DNA of 64,000 nt from Acidocella aromatica (GTDB taxonomy: Bacteria > Pseudomonadota > Alphaproteobacteria > Acetobacterales > Acetobacteraceae). Shown piece by piece: positions 34,838 to 43,531 of the stretch. Each line of letters opens with the position of its first letter. Position 1 is the stretch's first letter. Below the pieces are notes generated by a model. That model ran no database searches. It was not told the DNA's origin and worked only from the letters and a program-made list of their open reading frames with translations. The position numbers were made by a program, and so were the translations under genes. The DNA lies in NCBI RefSeq assembly GCF_014201825.1, contig NZ_JACHFJ010000006.1, positions 83,262 through 147,261 of the forward strand, given 5' to 3'.

Positions 34838-35433
34838 GCGGATATCTCGGTAAGCTGGCCGGATGTCATGTGATAACGCCGCGTAGCCATGCGATGTGCC
34901 TGCTGCTCATTATGCGTGACCATGACGATGCCGGTCCCGGAGGCCATAAGGTCTTTGAGCAGGGCTTCCACGCGCAGCACCGTTTTTTCGTCGAGCGCCG
35001 AAGTTGGCTCGTCCAGCAGCAGAACCCGCGGCTTGCGGATGACCGCACGGATCAGCGCGAGGCGCTGCCGCTCGCCGGTCGAGAGCTGGCTGACGGACGC
35101 ATCGAGCAACTGCTCGCCCAGGCCAAGCTGTGACAGAAATGGCAGGGCGCTCTGCGCCGGATGCATATGCTCGCGCACATTTGCCGCCCACCAGCCGGAC
35201 TCCGCTGCGACATAGGTAACCTGGCGGCGCCATTGAGGTGCTGGCATGGCGTTGCGGGACGCGCCACTCAGCAAAACTGAACCCTCGTTTTCATCGAGAT
35301 CCGCGATCATCCGCAACAGCAGGCTTTTCCCGATGCCGGACGGGCCGGATATGACGACGCATTCGCCGGCATCGACCTCAAGCCGGAAAGGTCCGCCGGG
35401 CGTTCCGGTCAGGCCATTGATCTCAAGCAGCAT
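34834..35433 (-). CDS. fetA: FetA-type ABC exporter ATPase
   Basis: A 199-residue ATPase. Walker A (SGPSGIGKSLLLRM), signature (LSTGERQRLALIRA), Walker B (VLLLDEPTSALD) and H-loop (VMVTHN) are intact; the chain has no extra domain, as usual for FetA. It is the first gene of the leftward iron cluster and diverges from the RpiR-type regulator, with a 174-bp intergenic region between them. Confidence 0.88.
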   Translation of the reverse strand: MLLEINGLTGTPGGPFRLEVDAGECVVISGPSGIGKSLLLRMIADLDENEGSVLLSGASRNAMPAPQWRRQVTYVAAESGWWAANVREHMHPAQSALPFLSQLGLGEQLLDASVSQLSTGERQRLALIRAVIRKPRVLLLDEPTSALDEKTVLRVEALLKDLMASGTGIVMVTHNEQQAHRMATRRYHMTSGQLTEISA

Positions 35434-35607
35434 GGCTGGTCATGTCCTTCTGGCAGGAGAAGCCTGGCCAGGGCAGGCGATGGCTTCTGGTGCAACCGTT
35501 GGCGGAAAAAATGAACATGATTAAAGTAGTGGTCATTACAAAACTTTCCCATGCGGCTGCAATCGCTACCGGCATGACAGTTTTAGGACGAATTGAGGGA
35601 GACTCCT

Positions 35608-36531
35608 TTGGAGCGGAAGGTAAAGAACCCACACGGCAAACTGGAAACGCCCGTTACAGGCGGGAGCGAGGCTAACCGCCTCTCGGCGCAATTAGCCGCC
35701 CTGGAGGCTGAATTGCCCCCCGCCGTATTGCGGGTGGCGCATTACCTCAACCGGAATCGGGTAGCCGTATTGGCCAATTCAGCGGCCGAACTGGCGGCCA
35801 TGATCGGGACCTCCGACGCCACAGTGGTGAGAACCGTGCAAGCCCTTGGTTTCCAGGGGCTTGGTGACCTGCGTCAATCCATTGCCACCTCGCTCGGTGG
35901 CGATTCCGCGCCGCTGCACCACATGCATCAGACAATGGAGGAACTAACCGGAAAAGCCGAGGAGGCCGCGACCACGGCTGCCGATCTGGTGATCGACACC
36001 CATGCCGAATCGCTGCTCCAGTTGCAAAAGGCCGAAGCGCGCGCCCAAATCCACGCCGCCATCGCCAAACTGCATCCGGTGGAGAGAATCGTCATCTACG
36101 CCGCCGGACCTTCAAAGCCGCTGGCTGAGTATCTGGAGATTTTGCTCGGCCGGCACGGTCAGCCCGCGAAGGTGATCGGCCAAAGCGGACTGAGCCTCGC
36201 CGATGACCTTCTGGATCTTTCGGAGCGTGACGGGCTGCTGATGCTGTCTTACGGCAAACCATACCGGGAAGTTCTGCTGGCAGCAGCCGAGGCTGGAAAA
36301 ATCGGCATTCCCATCGTTCTGGTGACCGATGCGCCCAACACAAAATTTGCCCGCACGGCGAACGCGGTCATCGCGGCCCGGCGCGGCAGGGCGGAAAGGG
36401 TCGCCCTGCACGGCACGACACTGATTGCGCTGGAGGCACTGGTCATGGGGCTGGCCGTGGCCAACCGTAGCCAGACGATGCGCACACTCGCGCGCCTCGG
36501 CTCGTTGCGCGCGGCCTTGGGCCGGGAGTGA
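35608..36531 (+). CDS. RpiR-family transcriptional regulator with SIS domain
   Basis: A 307-residue regulator. The N-terminal helix-turn-helix (AAELAAMIGTSDATVVRTVQALGFQGLGDLRQ) is followed by a sugar-phosphate-isomerase (SIS) domain (IVIYAAGPSKPLAEYLEILL; LLMLSYGKPYREVLLAA). A TTG at 35608 with GGGAG 6 bases upstream is the best start; an earlier in-frame TTG (35593) has none. RpiR proteins often bind sugar phosphates. It is divergent from fetA, so control of the iron genes cannot be excluded. Confidence 0.82.
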   Translation: MERKVKNPHGKLETPVTGGSEANRLSAQLAALEAELPPAVLRVAHYLNRNRVAVLANSAAELAAMIGTSDATVVRTVQALGFQGLGDLRQSIATSLGGDSAPLHHMHQTMEELTGKAEEAATTAADLVIDTHAESLLQLQKAEARAQIHAAIAKLHPVERIVIYAAGPSKPLAEYLEILLGRHGQPAKVIGQSGLSLADDLLDLSERDGLLMLSYGKPYREVLLAAAEAGKIGIPIVLVTDAPNTKFARTANAVIAARRGRAERVALHGTTLIALEALVMGLAVANRSQTMRTLARLGSLRAALGRE

Positions 36532-36539
36532 TCAGCTGT

Positions 36540-37583
36540 TCAAGGCGCCCCCATACTGGCCGGCTGATACACGAGGAGCTTCGCCGTACCCGGCTTGAAG
36601 CTGTACCGGGGCGGCTTATTCGGCGCTGGGGGCGGAAGGATGGAGAGAACATCGGCCGTCACGAGAAACACATCGCCGCTCACCGGGTCGATCTCCATCG
36701 TCCGCGCCCCCGGCGCCGTTTGCAGCGGAGGCATTACGATGAAATGATCGGCGCCAAGTTCGCGGATCATGGAAAGACTGCCATCGCGGTTGGAGCTGAA
36801 GACGAGTTTCCTACCAGCGTCGAAGCGCGCGGCATCGCTGCCCTTGCCAATCGGCAGCAGCGCGACGACCTCGCCGTTTCGTGCATCAACAACAGCCATC
36901 TTCGCGTTCTCACAGCTTGAGAACAGGCGTTGCGAGACCGGATCGATGGCCAGCCCTGTCGGGCCGTCGCAGCCCGGCAGCGTCCATCGTGCGGTAACCG
37001 TATCCGTCTTTGTATCGATCCGTACGATCTGGTTCCTGTCCTTGATGTTCACGAACAGATCGCCCTCGGCGTCCACGACCAGGAATTCGGGTGCACCGCC
37101 AAGCGGGATGAGCTTCCCGGCCTGATTCTTGGCGGCATCGATGGGGAGCACGGCATTGGCATCTCCGCCCGCGATAAAAACCTGGCGGCTGGCAGGGTCA
37201 TATACCATGCCATCGGCGTCTTCCAGCGCGGGGAGTTCCTTGGCAACCTGAAGCGATTTAACATTGAACACGCTGACGGTCTGCGTCTTGGCGCTATCGG
37301 CATAGCCAAGACCGGTTTCCGGATCGATGGCGATGCCATGACTCCCTTGCAGACCAGCAACGTGGCCAATCACCTCACCCGCCTTGGGGTCAACAACGGT
37401 CAACTCGGAACCGTGGGAAATGAAGAGATGACCAGAAGACGGGTCACGATACAGGTAATCCCATTTTACATCGCCGCCGAGCGGTATGGTTTCCGCCAGA
37501 TGGTAGGCCGGCGCCGCCGTGGCTGCCGAGGCGCCAGCCAGCAGGGACGCCGCAAGCAGCATGGCAAATGATGATTTTTGCAT
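36540..37583 (-). CDS. Periplasmic YncE-like beta-propeller protein
   Basis: A 347-residue secreted protein: signal peptide (cleavage near ATAAPA), then repeated blades with DP-x-TG or DP-x-SG turns (YRDPSSGHLFIS, IDPETGLGY, YDPASRQVFIAGG, IDPVSQRLF, IDPVSGDVFLV). This is the YVTN/NHL-type propeller seen in YncE. Such proteins bind ligands or DNA rather than catalyse, and the role here is unknown. It faces the RpiR-type gene tail to tail with 8 bp between. Confidence 0.78.
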   Translation of the reverse strand: MQKSSFAMLLAASLLAGASAATAAPAYHLAETIPLGGDVKWDYLYRDPSSGHLFISHGSELTVVDPKAGEVIGHVAGLQGSHGIAIDPETGLGYADSAKTQTVSVFNVKSLQVAKELPALEDADGMVYDPASRQVFIAGGDANAVLPIDAAKNQAGKLIPLGGAPEFLVVDAEGDLFVNIKDRNQIVRIDTKTDTVTARWTLPGCDGPTGLAIDPVSQRLFSSCENAKMAVVDARNGEVVALLPIGKGSDAARFDAGRKLVFSSNRDGSLSMIRELGADHFIVMPPLQTAPGARTMEIDPVSGDVFLVTADVLSILPPPAPNKPPRYSFKPGTAKLLVYQPASMGAP

Positions 37584-38201
37584 GATATGGCCTTAAGAAT
37601 TGGAAAGGACTGGATCAGCCTTCAGCGCACCCAAAATGAGAGCATGACCGCCAGCGCCAGTAGCACGAGCGAAAACTTCACCGGCACCCCCGAAATAACG
37701 ACGACAGCAAGTGGCCGCCGCATCCTGGCACCAGCAGAGTTAGAATAGCTGCCGGTGCGGTCATTGCAATCGGCTTCAGGCTATTGGTGCCCGCTGTCAT
37801 CAAGGCTTCATACAGATTTGCGCGCCCCCTTAGAAACGCCCCACCTTTTCTGAAGTTTTATTTTGCATTGATTAGCGCCTTCAATTCCACGGCCGGATCA
37901 GCCAGCGCTACCGGATCGATGGGCGTTTTTCTGTCACCATTTTTTCACCACGTTAAACTCGGCCACTGCGTTCACACAATCAGCCGCGACAACCTTATCT
38001 CCCTACAGGTAAAAGACGATGAATCCCTCCTGATTGAGTACCACATCGCTTGCCTTGCCGACGCGGGCGAGGCTGAGCTGATGGCCCCGCACGGGGAAGA
38101 GACGGGTCATGCGAAGAGGTCTCTGGACACGGGCAAGACCGGATTACACTTGCGGCGCGGCGGCGGGCGCTTACGATCGCGCTTGCACCAGACGATCCGC
38201 G
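37584..38201. other. 618-bp region without a firm gene
   Basis: It contains the upstream region of the beta-propeller gene. A 33-codon leftward frame (37622-37723; MRRPLAVVVISGVPVKFSLV then hydrophobic) could encode a one-helix peptide but has no clear ribosome site. An AT-rich patch lies at 37850-37960. A rightward frame through 37784-38353 overlaps the neighbouring gene and looks like chance. Confidence 0.4.
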
Positions 38202-38981
38202 TCATCGGCGCATTGGCCGGCGCGGCCACATGGCGCTGGTGCGGGCCTGATAGGCGCGATACGCCTCGCCCCTGCGGGCCAGCATGGCGGCTTCCAGCGG
38301 GGGTACGCCCGTCAAGTAGCGCAGAACGGCGAACATCAGCGCCGGCGCGATGAACGAGAGCCATGTGAGCGGCTGCCCCGGTACCAGCGCGATGACCGGA
38401 TACGCCAGCCAGAGCAGTGCCTCGCACAAGTAGTTGGGGTGGCGGCAGAACGCCCACAGTCCCGCCTCGCAAATGCCGCCCCGGTTGGCCGGATCGGCCC
38501 GCCAGGCGCGCAATTGCTGGTCGGCCAGGGCTTCGCCCGCCAGGGCGATGAGCAGCACGGCGACGCCGGCAATATCGGCGGCGCGAAGCCCCTGTGCGGG
38601 CTGCGCGGCGGCCAGATACACCGAGACCGCCAGCAGCCCGGTTACCGGCCCCTGCCCCGCAATAAGGCGGAACATCCGCGCCTGAAAGCGCGCCCCCGCC
38701 GCCGCGCGCATCAGAGCATAGCGCGTATCCTCGGGGGACGTGACCACCCGCCAAGCGATGTGCCCGCCCAACCGCCCCGCCCATAGCACCGCCAGCACCG
38801 CCAGCAGAACGTGACGCCACACCGCTCCCGGCGCCGCGAGCGCCACCAGGGCGAACGCCAAGCCTGAGGAGAACGTCCAGAACACGTCGATCCACCCGGC
38901 ATTGCCCGCCGCGCGCTGCACCAGCCAGGCAAGCACCATGGCCAGCGTCACGCCCAGCCCGGCATAGAGGCAGAGGATCAC
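38202..38981 (-). CDS. DUF1295 membrane protein (steroid-reductase-like fold)
   Basis: A 259-residue integral membrane protein of the DUF1295 family. The C-terminal core GLWAFCRHPNYLCEALLWLAYP, then GEAYRAYQARTSAMWP, is the signature shared with steroid 5-alpha-reductases and isoprenylcysteine methyltransferases. The GTG at 38981 overlaps the methyltransferase stop (GTGA), which decides the start. It is the last gene of the sigma-factor operon and probably acts on lipids, perhaps as a reductase. Confidence 0.82.
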   Translation of the reverse strand: MILCLYAGLGVTLAMVLAWLVQRAAGNAGWIDVFWTFSSGLAFALVALAAPGAVWRHVLLAVLAVLWAGRLGGHIAWRVVTSPEDTRYALMRAAAGARFQARMFRLIAGQGPVTGLLAVSVYLAAAQPAQGLRAADIAGVAVLLIALAGEALADQQLRAWRADPANRGGICEAGLWAFCRHPNYLCEALLWLAYPVIALVPGQPLTWLSFIAPALMFAVLRYLTGVPPLEAAMLARRGEAYRAYQARTSAMWPRRPMRR

Positions 38982-40003
38982 GGCACCGGCGCCAGCAGAT
39001 AGTGACTCACCCCCCAGGGCTCTCCGCCGCCATGCCCGAACAGCCCCGCCGTGGCCAGGAAGAACAGTCGCCAACGGCGACTCCACAACGGTGCTTCCGC
39101 TCCGTAAACACGTTGCAGGATGGGCAGGATCTCCGCCCGGCGGGCCGTGTAGTTGCGCAGCCAGTCCAAGGCGGTGCGCTGATAATGCGCCCCACTCCAG
39201 CGCCAGTCCCGTTCCAGGGTGAAAAGATCGGGGAAGCCGCCGGCCAGATCATGGCTCGGCATGATACCGCCAGTGAAGAAATGCCGGGCGATCCAGTCGG
39301 CCTCGTCGTCGTGGTTGAAACGGTAGGGGCTCTCGGCATGGGCGAACACATGGATGAACAGCCTGCCCTCCGGGCGCAGCCAGCAGCGCACACGCTCAAA
39401 CAGCGCGCGCCAATTGGCCATGTGCTCGAACATCTCCACCGAGACGATGCGGTCGAACCGGCCATCGGGGGCAAAATCGTTCATGTCCGCGGTAATAACC
39501 CGCAGATTGCGCAGCCCCAGCAACCGGGCCCGCGCCTCGATATACCCACGCTGCGGCGCCGAGTTGGAGACCGCAGTAATGCGCGCGCCGGGAAAACGCT
39601 GCGCCATGAACAGGCTGAGCGAGCCCCAACCGCAGCCGAGTTCAAGGATATCCTGCCCATCGGCCAGGGCGGCATGCGCCACGGTCTCCTCCAGCGCATG
39701 CAGCTCAGCCTGCTCCAGGCTCTCGGTGCCGGTGGGATAGAGGCAGCAGGAATATTTGCGCCGCGGGCCCAGGATCATGCCGAAGAACTCCGGCGGCAGC
39801 TCGTAATGCTGGCGGTTGGCATCGTCGGTGTGCAGGGCGATGGGGTAAGCGGCCATCTCCGAGGCAAACTGCACCGGATCGGCGGGCTGGCGGGCCAGGG
39901 CGCGGCGCGTGCGTCCCACCAATTGCCCGATGCCGAAGCGTAACAGGCTGTCGGGTAGAGGGTAGCGCTCTGCGGCGCTGGCCATTTGGACGGCAAGGCT
40001 CAT
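38978..40003 (-). CDS. Cyclopropane-fatty-acid-synthase-like SAM methyltransferase (leftward operon)
   Basis: A 341-residue class I methyltransferase. ANRQHYELPPEFFGMILGPRRKYSCCLYP matches the substrate-entry region of cyclopropane synthases, and ILELGCGWGSLSLFMAQRFP binds S-adenosylmethionine. SVEMFEHMANW is close to the family's active-site segment. It is shorter than E. coli Cfa (382 residues). It overlaps both neighbours (ATGA, GTGA). A related but distinct enzyme is encoded in the divergent operon at 44292. Action on unsaturated lipid chains during stress is likely. Confidence 0.85.
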   Translation of the reverse strand: MSLAVQMASAAERYPLPDSLLRFGIGQLVGRTRRALARQPADPVQFASEMAAYPIALHTDDANRQHYELPPEFFGMILGPRRKYSCCLYPTGTESLEQAELHALEETVAHAALADGQDILELGCGWGSLSLFMAQRFPGARITAVSNSAPQRGYIEARARLLGLRNLRVITADMNDFAPDGRFDRIVSVEMFEHMANWRALFERVRCWLRPEGRLFIHVFAHAESPYRFNHDDEADWIARHFFTGGIMPSHDLAGGFPDLFTLERDWRWSGAHYQRTALDWLRNYTARRAEILPILQRVYGAEAPLWSRRWRLFFLATAGLFGHGGGEPWGVSHYLLAPVP

Positions 40004-40881
40004 GCGGCACTCCTGAGGCTTTGGGGTTTGGTGTGGGTGATGAAATCCAGGCTGTCGGCCAGCACCGGGGCCAAGCCGCGCAGCAGCGGCGAGAAGGCGC
40101 CGATGAGGCGGCGATGGTCGATGCCGGGATAGAGTTTCAGCTCCACCGCATCGCCCGACTGTGCCAACCGGCGCGCCAGGCGGGCGCTGTTGCCGGGGTC
40201 AACGGTGGCATCCCGCGTGCCCGCGGCAAGAAAGGCCGGCGGCGCGCCGGAGGCCACGAAGTTAATCGGCTGGGTGCGGGCAAGCTGGCCGGGCGGGCCG
40301 AAAATCGTCTTCAGCGCCGGGTCGGTAAGGGGTAGAAAATCATACGGTCCCGCGAGGCCGATGAGACCGGCGACATCTCGCCCCGGCGAGAGGCCGTACG
40401 GCGCCAGCCATTCCGGGGCTAACGCCAGCATGGCGGCGTTATAGGCCCCGGCCGAATGGCCCATCACGAAGATCCGGCCAGGATCGCCGCCATACGCGCC
40501 GGCGTGGCTGTGCGCCCAGGCAAAGGCGGCGGCGCAATCCTGCAAAAACCCGGGAAAGCGGGCCTGCGGGTAAACCCGGTAATCGGGGATGACGGCGACA
40601 ACCCCGCGCGAGGCCAACGCCGCGCCGACGAAGCGGTACATCGCCTTGTCGCCGCTCTGCCAGCTGCCACCGTAATAGAACACCACCACCGGGGCGTTGC
40701 GGGCGTGCAGGGGCGCGTAAACATCCAGCCCGCCGCGCGGGCCTGGAGCGTAGGGGATGTTCTGCGTGAGCGCGTACGGGCCATAGGCGAGGCTGTTGAG
40801 CACCGTGACCGGCGAGATCAGCTCCGGCCCGGCATAGCCCACCACCAGCAGCGCGGCGCAGAGGGCGAGAATCGCGCGCAT
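40000..40881 (-). CDS. Alpha/beta hydrolase, secreted or anchored esterase
   Basis: A 293-residue hydrolase with an N-terminal hydrophobic anchor (MRAILALCAALLVVGYAG). The oxyanion segment FYYGGSWQSGDK, nucleophile elbow GHSAGAYNA, an acid in AAGTRDATVDPGNSARL and a His in YPGIDHRRLIG form the carboxylesterase triad. The stop overlaps the methyltransferase start. Its position between ChrR and a lipid methyltransferase suggests a lipase or esterase role in membrane remodelling; that is inference. Confidence 0.83.
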   Translation of the reverse strand: MRAILALCAALLVVGYAGPELISPVTVLNSLAYGPYALTQNIPYAPGPRGGLDVYAPLHARNAPVVVFYYGGSWQSGDKAMYRFVGAALASRGVVAVIPDYRVYPQARFPGFLQDCAAAFAWAHSHAGAYGGDPGRIFVMGHSAGAYNAAMLALAPEWLAPYGLSPGRDVAGLIGLAGPYDFLPLTDPALKTIFGPPGQLARTQPINFVASGAPPAFLAAGTRDATVDPGNSARLARRLAQSGDAVELKLYPGIDHRRLIGAFSPLLRGLAPVLADSLDFITHTKPQSLRSAA

Positions 40882-40887
40882 CGCGCC

Positions 40888-41520
40888 TCACCCGCCCAGC
40901 AGACGGGTTAGCCAAGGAAGCCGCAACCCGCCTTCCAACGCGGCCAAGCAGATGCACCCTTCCGGGTCGGCCACCGGTTGGTGCGCCAGGGTCTCATCCG
41001 CCTCGCCGATATCGCCGGGGCCGTAATGCCCCGTCTCATCGCGGAAGCCGCCCCACAGCACCTGGGTGAACTCAGCCCCGCCATGGCTATGGTGAATGAC
41101 CCTGCGCCCCCCAGCCACGCGCAGCAGCATCACATTCTGCTCCGGCGCCCAGGGCAGGCGCACGCGGCTGTAGCGCACGCCAGTGCCGATCCACAGCCAA
41201 CGGCCGATCTCGGCCCTGCGCAGGGCGGCGGGCAAGCGCAGTCCATGTGGCAAGCTCAAATCGGCTTGGCGCGGCGGGGGCGGCGGGGCGGGCGGAGGTT
41301 CATCCAGCCGTGCCAGCACCTGGGCGAACGCCTCGGCGGCCAGCGTCTCGGGCGGCAGATCCTCCAGCAGCGCGCCACCCGCCGCCTCCAGCGCGGCCAG
41401 CTCGGCCCGGCACCGGGCACAGCCCTGCAGATGCGCCGCCACGACCAAACCATGCCCGGCCGGCAACGTACCCGCGGCATGGGCCAGCAGCGTCTCGGGT
41501 GTGGGATGGTGGCGGATCAC
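40888..41520 (-). CDS. chrR: ChrR-type zinc anti-sigma factor with cupin domain
   Basis: A 210-residue two-domain anti-sigma factor. The N-terminal zinc site has H5, H30, C34 and C37 (HLQGCARC), matching H6, H31, C35 and C38 of Rhodobacter sphaeroides ChrR. A Pro-rich linker follows, then a cupin domain with HHSHGGAEF and ETLAHQPV, which in ChrR is needed for the response to singlet oxygen. The GTG start overlaps the sigma-factor stop (GTGA), so both are made together. It should hold the sigma factor inactive until oxidative stress. Confidence 0.9.
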   Translation of the reverse strand: MIRHHPTPETLLAHAAGTLPAGHGLVVAAHLQGCARCRAELAALEAAGGALLEDLPPETLAAEAFAQVLARLDEPPPAPPPPPRQADLSLPHGLRLPAALRRAEIGRWLWIGTGVRYSRVRLPWAPEQNVMLLRVAGGRRVIHHSHGGAEFTQVLWGGFRDETGHYGPGDIGEADETLAHQPVADPEGCICLAALEGGLRLPWLTRLLGG

Positions 41521-42146
41521 GGCGCGTCCTCCAGCAGGGCGCGGAGTTTGCTTAAGCCAAGGCGGATACGCGACTTCACGGTGCCCAGCGGCAGGTTGAG
41601 CGCGCTGGCGATGGCCGCGTGCGGGGTTTCGGAGAAAAAGGAAAGCTGCACGATCTGTTGCTGTTCGGGGGTAAGAGCGCCGAGCGCGCCGCGCAGGCGG
41701 GCCTCGCGCTCGGCGCTGAGGGTGAGGGATTCGGCGGAGGGCGCATGGCCCTCCTCCTCCGGCGCGTTATCCGGGAAGCTGACCTCCCGGCGACGGCGGG
41801 CATGGTCGATGCGCGCGTTGCGGGCGATGGCGAACACCCAGGTGGCGGCCCCGGCGCGGGCGGGGTCGAAACTCTCTGCCTTGCGCCAAAGGGAGAGCAT
41901 CACCTCCTGGGCCAGCTCCTCGGCCTCGGCGCCGCCCATTCCGGCGCGGCGGAGATACGCCTTCACCCGCGGGGCGAAATGCTTGAACAGCGTCGCGTAA
42001 GCCGTGCGGTCGCGCGATGCCGCCACCCGTCCGATGAGCGCGGCGAGGGCGCTGGCGTCCGGGGCCGGATAGTCCAGCGCCGTCACCGGCGGCACGCGGG
42101 CCTGGCTGTCAGCCTGGCAGGGGGAGAGAGGATCAAGCGCATTCAC
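41517..42146 (-). CDS. rpoE: ECF sigma factor of the RpoE/ChrR (photo-oxidative stress) class
   Basis: A 209-residue sigma factor. Region 2 is visible as LFKHFAPRVKAYLRRAGM and ELAQEVMLSLWRKAESFDP, ending WVFAIARNARIDHARRR. Region 4 is LTPEQQQIVQLSFFSETPHAAIASALNLPLGTVKSRIRLGLSKLR. The GTG start at 42146 falls about where transcription from the predicted promoter (-10 TATAGT, 42157-42152) would begin, so the message may be leaderless. It likely transcribes its own operon and the divergent one. Confidence 0.9.
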   Translation of the reverse strand: MNALDPLSPCQADSQARVPPVTALDYPAPDASALAALIGRVAASRDRTAYATLFKHFAPRVKAYLRRAGMGGAEAEELAQEVMLSLWRKAESFDPARAGAATWVFAIARNARIDHARRRREVSFPDNAPEEEGHAPSAESLTLSAEREARLRGALGALTPEQQQIVQLSFFSETPHAAIASALNLPLGTVKSRIRLGLSKLRALLEDAP

Positions 42147-42151
42147 GTCCG

Positions 42152-42215
42152 ACTATACGCGCTGGCGCGCGGTGTGGATCACCGGTGATCCAAAATAGGC
42201 TGACGCCCGTATTAA
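42152..42215. promoter_or_regulatory. Divergent ECF promoters sharing an 18-bp palindrome
   Basis: TGGATCACCGGTGATCCA (42175-42192) is a perfect palindrome that supplies a TGATCC -35 box in each direction. Leftward: TGATCC (42181-42176), 18-bp spacer, TATAGT (42157-42152). Rightward: TGATCC (42186-42191), 18-bp spacer, TATTAA (42210-42215). TGATCC with an ~18-bp spacer fits known RpoE promoters of the ChrR class. Because the two -35 boxes are only 4 bp apart, polymerases for the two directions should compete. Confidence 0.8.
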
Positions 42216-42244
42216 AAGCATCAAATACGGAGGCGACGGCCAGC

Positions 42245-43531
42245 ATGGAGCAGATGACGGAGCGGCGGCGCATTGCCGTGGTGGGGGCGGGGATCTCGGG
42301 CCTTGCCTGCGCCTGGCTGCTGAGCCAGCGCCATGACGTGACGCTGTTCGAGGCTGAGCCACGCCTGGGCGGACACAGCCACACCGTGGAGGTGGACGGC
42401 GTGCCGGTGGATACCGGCTTCATCGTCTATAACGAGCCCGCCTACCCCAACCTCACGGCGCTATTCGCGCATCTGGGCGTGGCGACGAGGGGAACTGACA
42501 TGTCCTTCTCCGTGTCGCTGCGCGACGGCGCTCTGGAATATGCCGGCTCAAACCTCGCCGGGCTGTTCGCGCAGCCCGCCAACGCGCTACGCCCTCGCTT
42601 CTGGGCCATGCTGCGCGACTTGCTGCGCTTCTACCGCGCTGCCCCCGGGCATGCCGGGGCGCTGGGGGAGATGAGCCTGGGCGCGTATCTGCGCCAGGGC
42701 GACTATGGCGAGGCGTTTCTGCGCGATCACCTCTACCCGATGGTCGCGGCCATCTGGTCCTGCCCGGCGGGGGCGGCTGCCGAGCTGCCCGCCATGGCGT
42801 TCATCCGCTTCTGCGAGACTCACGGGCTGCTGCAGCTGGCCAACCGGCCCCAATGGCGCACCGTGCGGGGCGGCTCGCGCGAATATGTGGCGCGGCTGCG
42901 AGAGGCGTTCCAGGGGCGGGTCCGCATGGGGGAAGAGGTGCAGGCCGTGCGCCGCCAGGCCGACGGCGTCGAGCTCCTGACCAGCACCGGCCCCTGGCGG
43001 TTCGACGATGTGGTGCTCGCCTGCCATGCCGACGACGCCTTCGCCCTGCTCGCCGACCCGAGCCCGGCCGAGAGGGAGGTCATCGGGGCCTTCCGCACCA
43101 CGCGCAACGAGACGGTACTGCACACGGACCAAACTGCCATGCCCCGCCGGCGCGCGGCCTGGGCGGCCTGGAACTATACCGGCGGCAAGGAGGATGTGGC
43201 GGTAACCTACTGGATGAACCGCCTGCAACACCTGCCCGGCGACCGGCAGTGGTTCGTCACGCTCAATTCGCCCCGCCCCCTGAGCTGCGCGGTGCTGCGC
43301 CAGAGTTTCACGCATCCGGTGTTCGATGTGGCGGCCCTGCGCGCCCAGGCCCGGCTGTGGGAGGTGCAGGGCGTGTGCCGCACATGGTTCTGCGGGGCGT
43401 GGTGGGGGGCTGGGTTCCACGAGGACGGGCTGCAAGCGGGGCTGGCCGTGGCCGAGGCGCTGGGCGGCATGCGCCGCCCCTGGACCGTGGCCAACGCATC
43501 CGGCCGTATCCCCCAGCGGGCGGCGGAATGA
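42245..43531 (+). CDS. FAD/NAD(P)-binding oxidoreductase (amine-oxidase fold)
   Basis: A 428-residue flavoprotein. The FAD fingerprint VVGAGISGLACAWLLSQRHDVTLFE is at the N-terminus, followed by GGHSHTVEVDGVPVDTGFIVYNEPAYPNL; the C-terminus has TWFCGAWWGAGFHEDGLQAG. The Met at 42245 has GGAGG 11 bases upstream; an ATG at 42254 with GGAG 5 bases upstream is equally possible. Homologues next to DUF1365 and cyclopropane-synthase-like genes occur in RpoE regulons, and in Rhodobacter such genes are tied to unusual fatty-acid synthesis. It may desaturate or oxidise lipid chains. Confidence 0.83.
   Translation: MEQMTERRRIAVVGAGISGLACAWLLSQRHDVTLFEAEPRLGGHSHTVEVDGVPVDTGFIVYNEPAYPNLTALFAHLGVATRGTDMSFSVSLRDGALEYAGSNLAGLFAQPANALRPRFWAMLRDLLRFYRAAPGHAGALGEMSLGAYLRQGDYGEAFLRDHLYPMVAAIWSCPAGAAAELPAMAFIRFCETHGLLQLANRPQWRTVRGGSREYVARLREAFQGRVRMGEEVQAVRRQADGVELLTSTGPWRFDDVVLACHADDAFALLADPSPAEREVIGAFRTTRNETVLHTDQTAMPRRRAAWAAWNYTGGKEDVAVTYWMNRLQHLPGDRQWFVTLNSPRPLSCAVLRQSFTHPVFDVAALRAQARLWEVQGVCRTWFCGAWWGAGFHEDGLQAGLAVAEALGGMRRPWTVANASGRIPQRAAE

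Noticed and set aside
25000..35500. Standard Fur boxes in the iron cluster
   Set aside because: No good match to the 19-bp Fur consensus was seen in the intergenic regions, though a computed scan could find weak ones.
37784..38353. Rightward frame of 189 codons in the gap before the DUF1295 gene
   Set aside because: It runs into the DUF1295 gene on the other strand, changes composition midway and has no ribosome site or domain.
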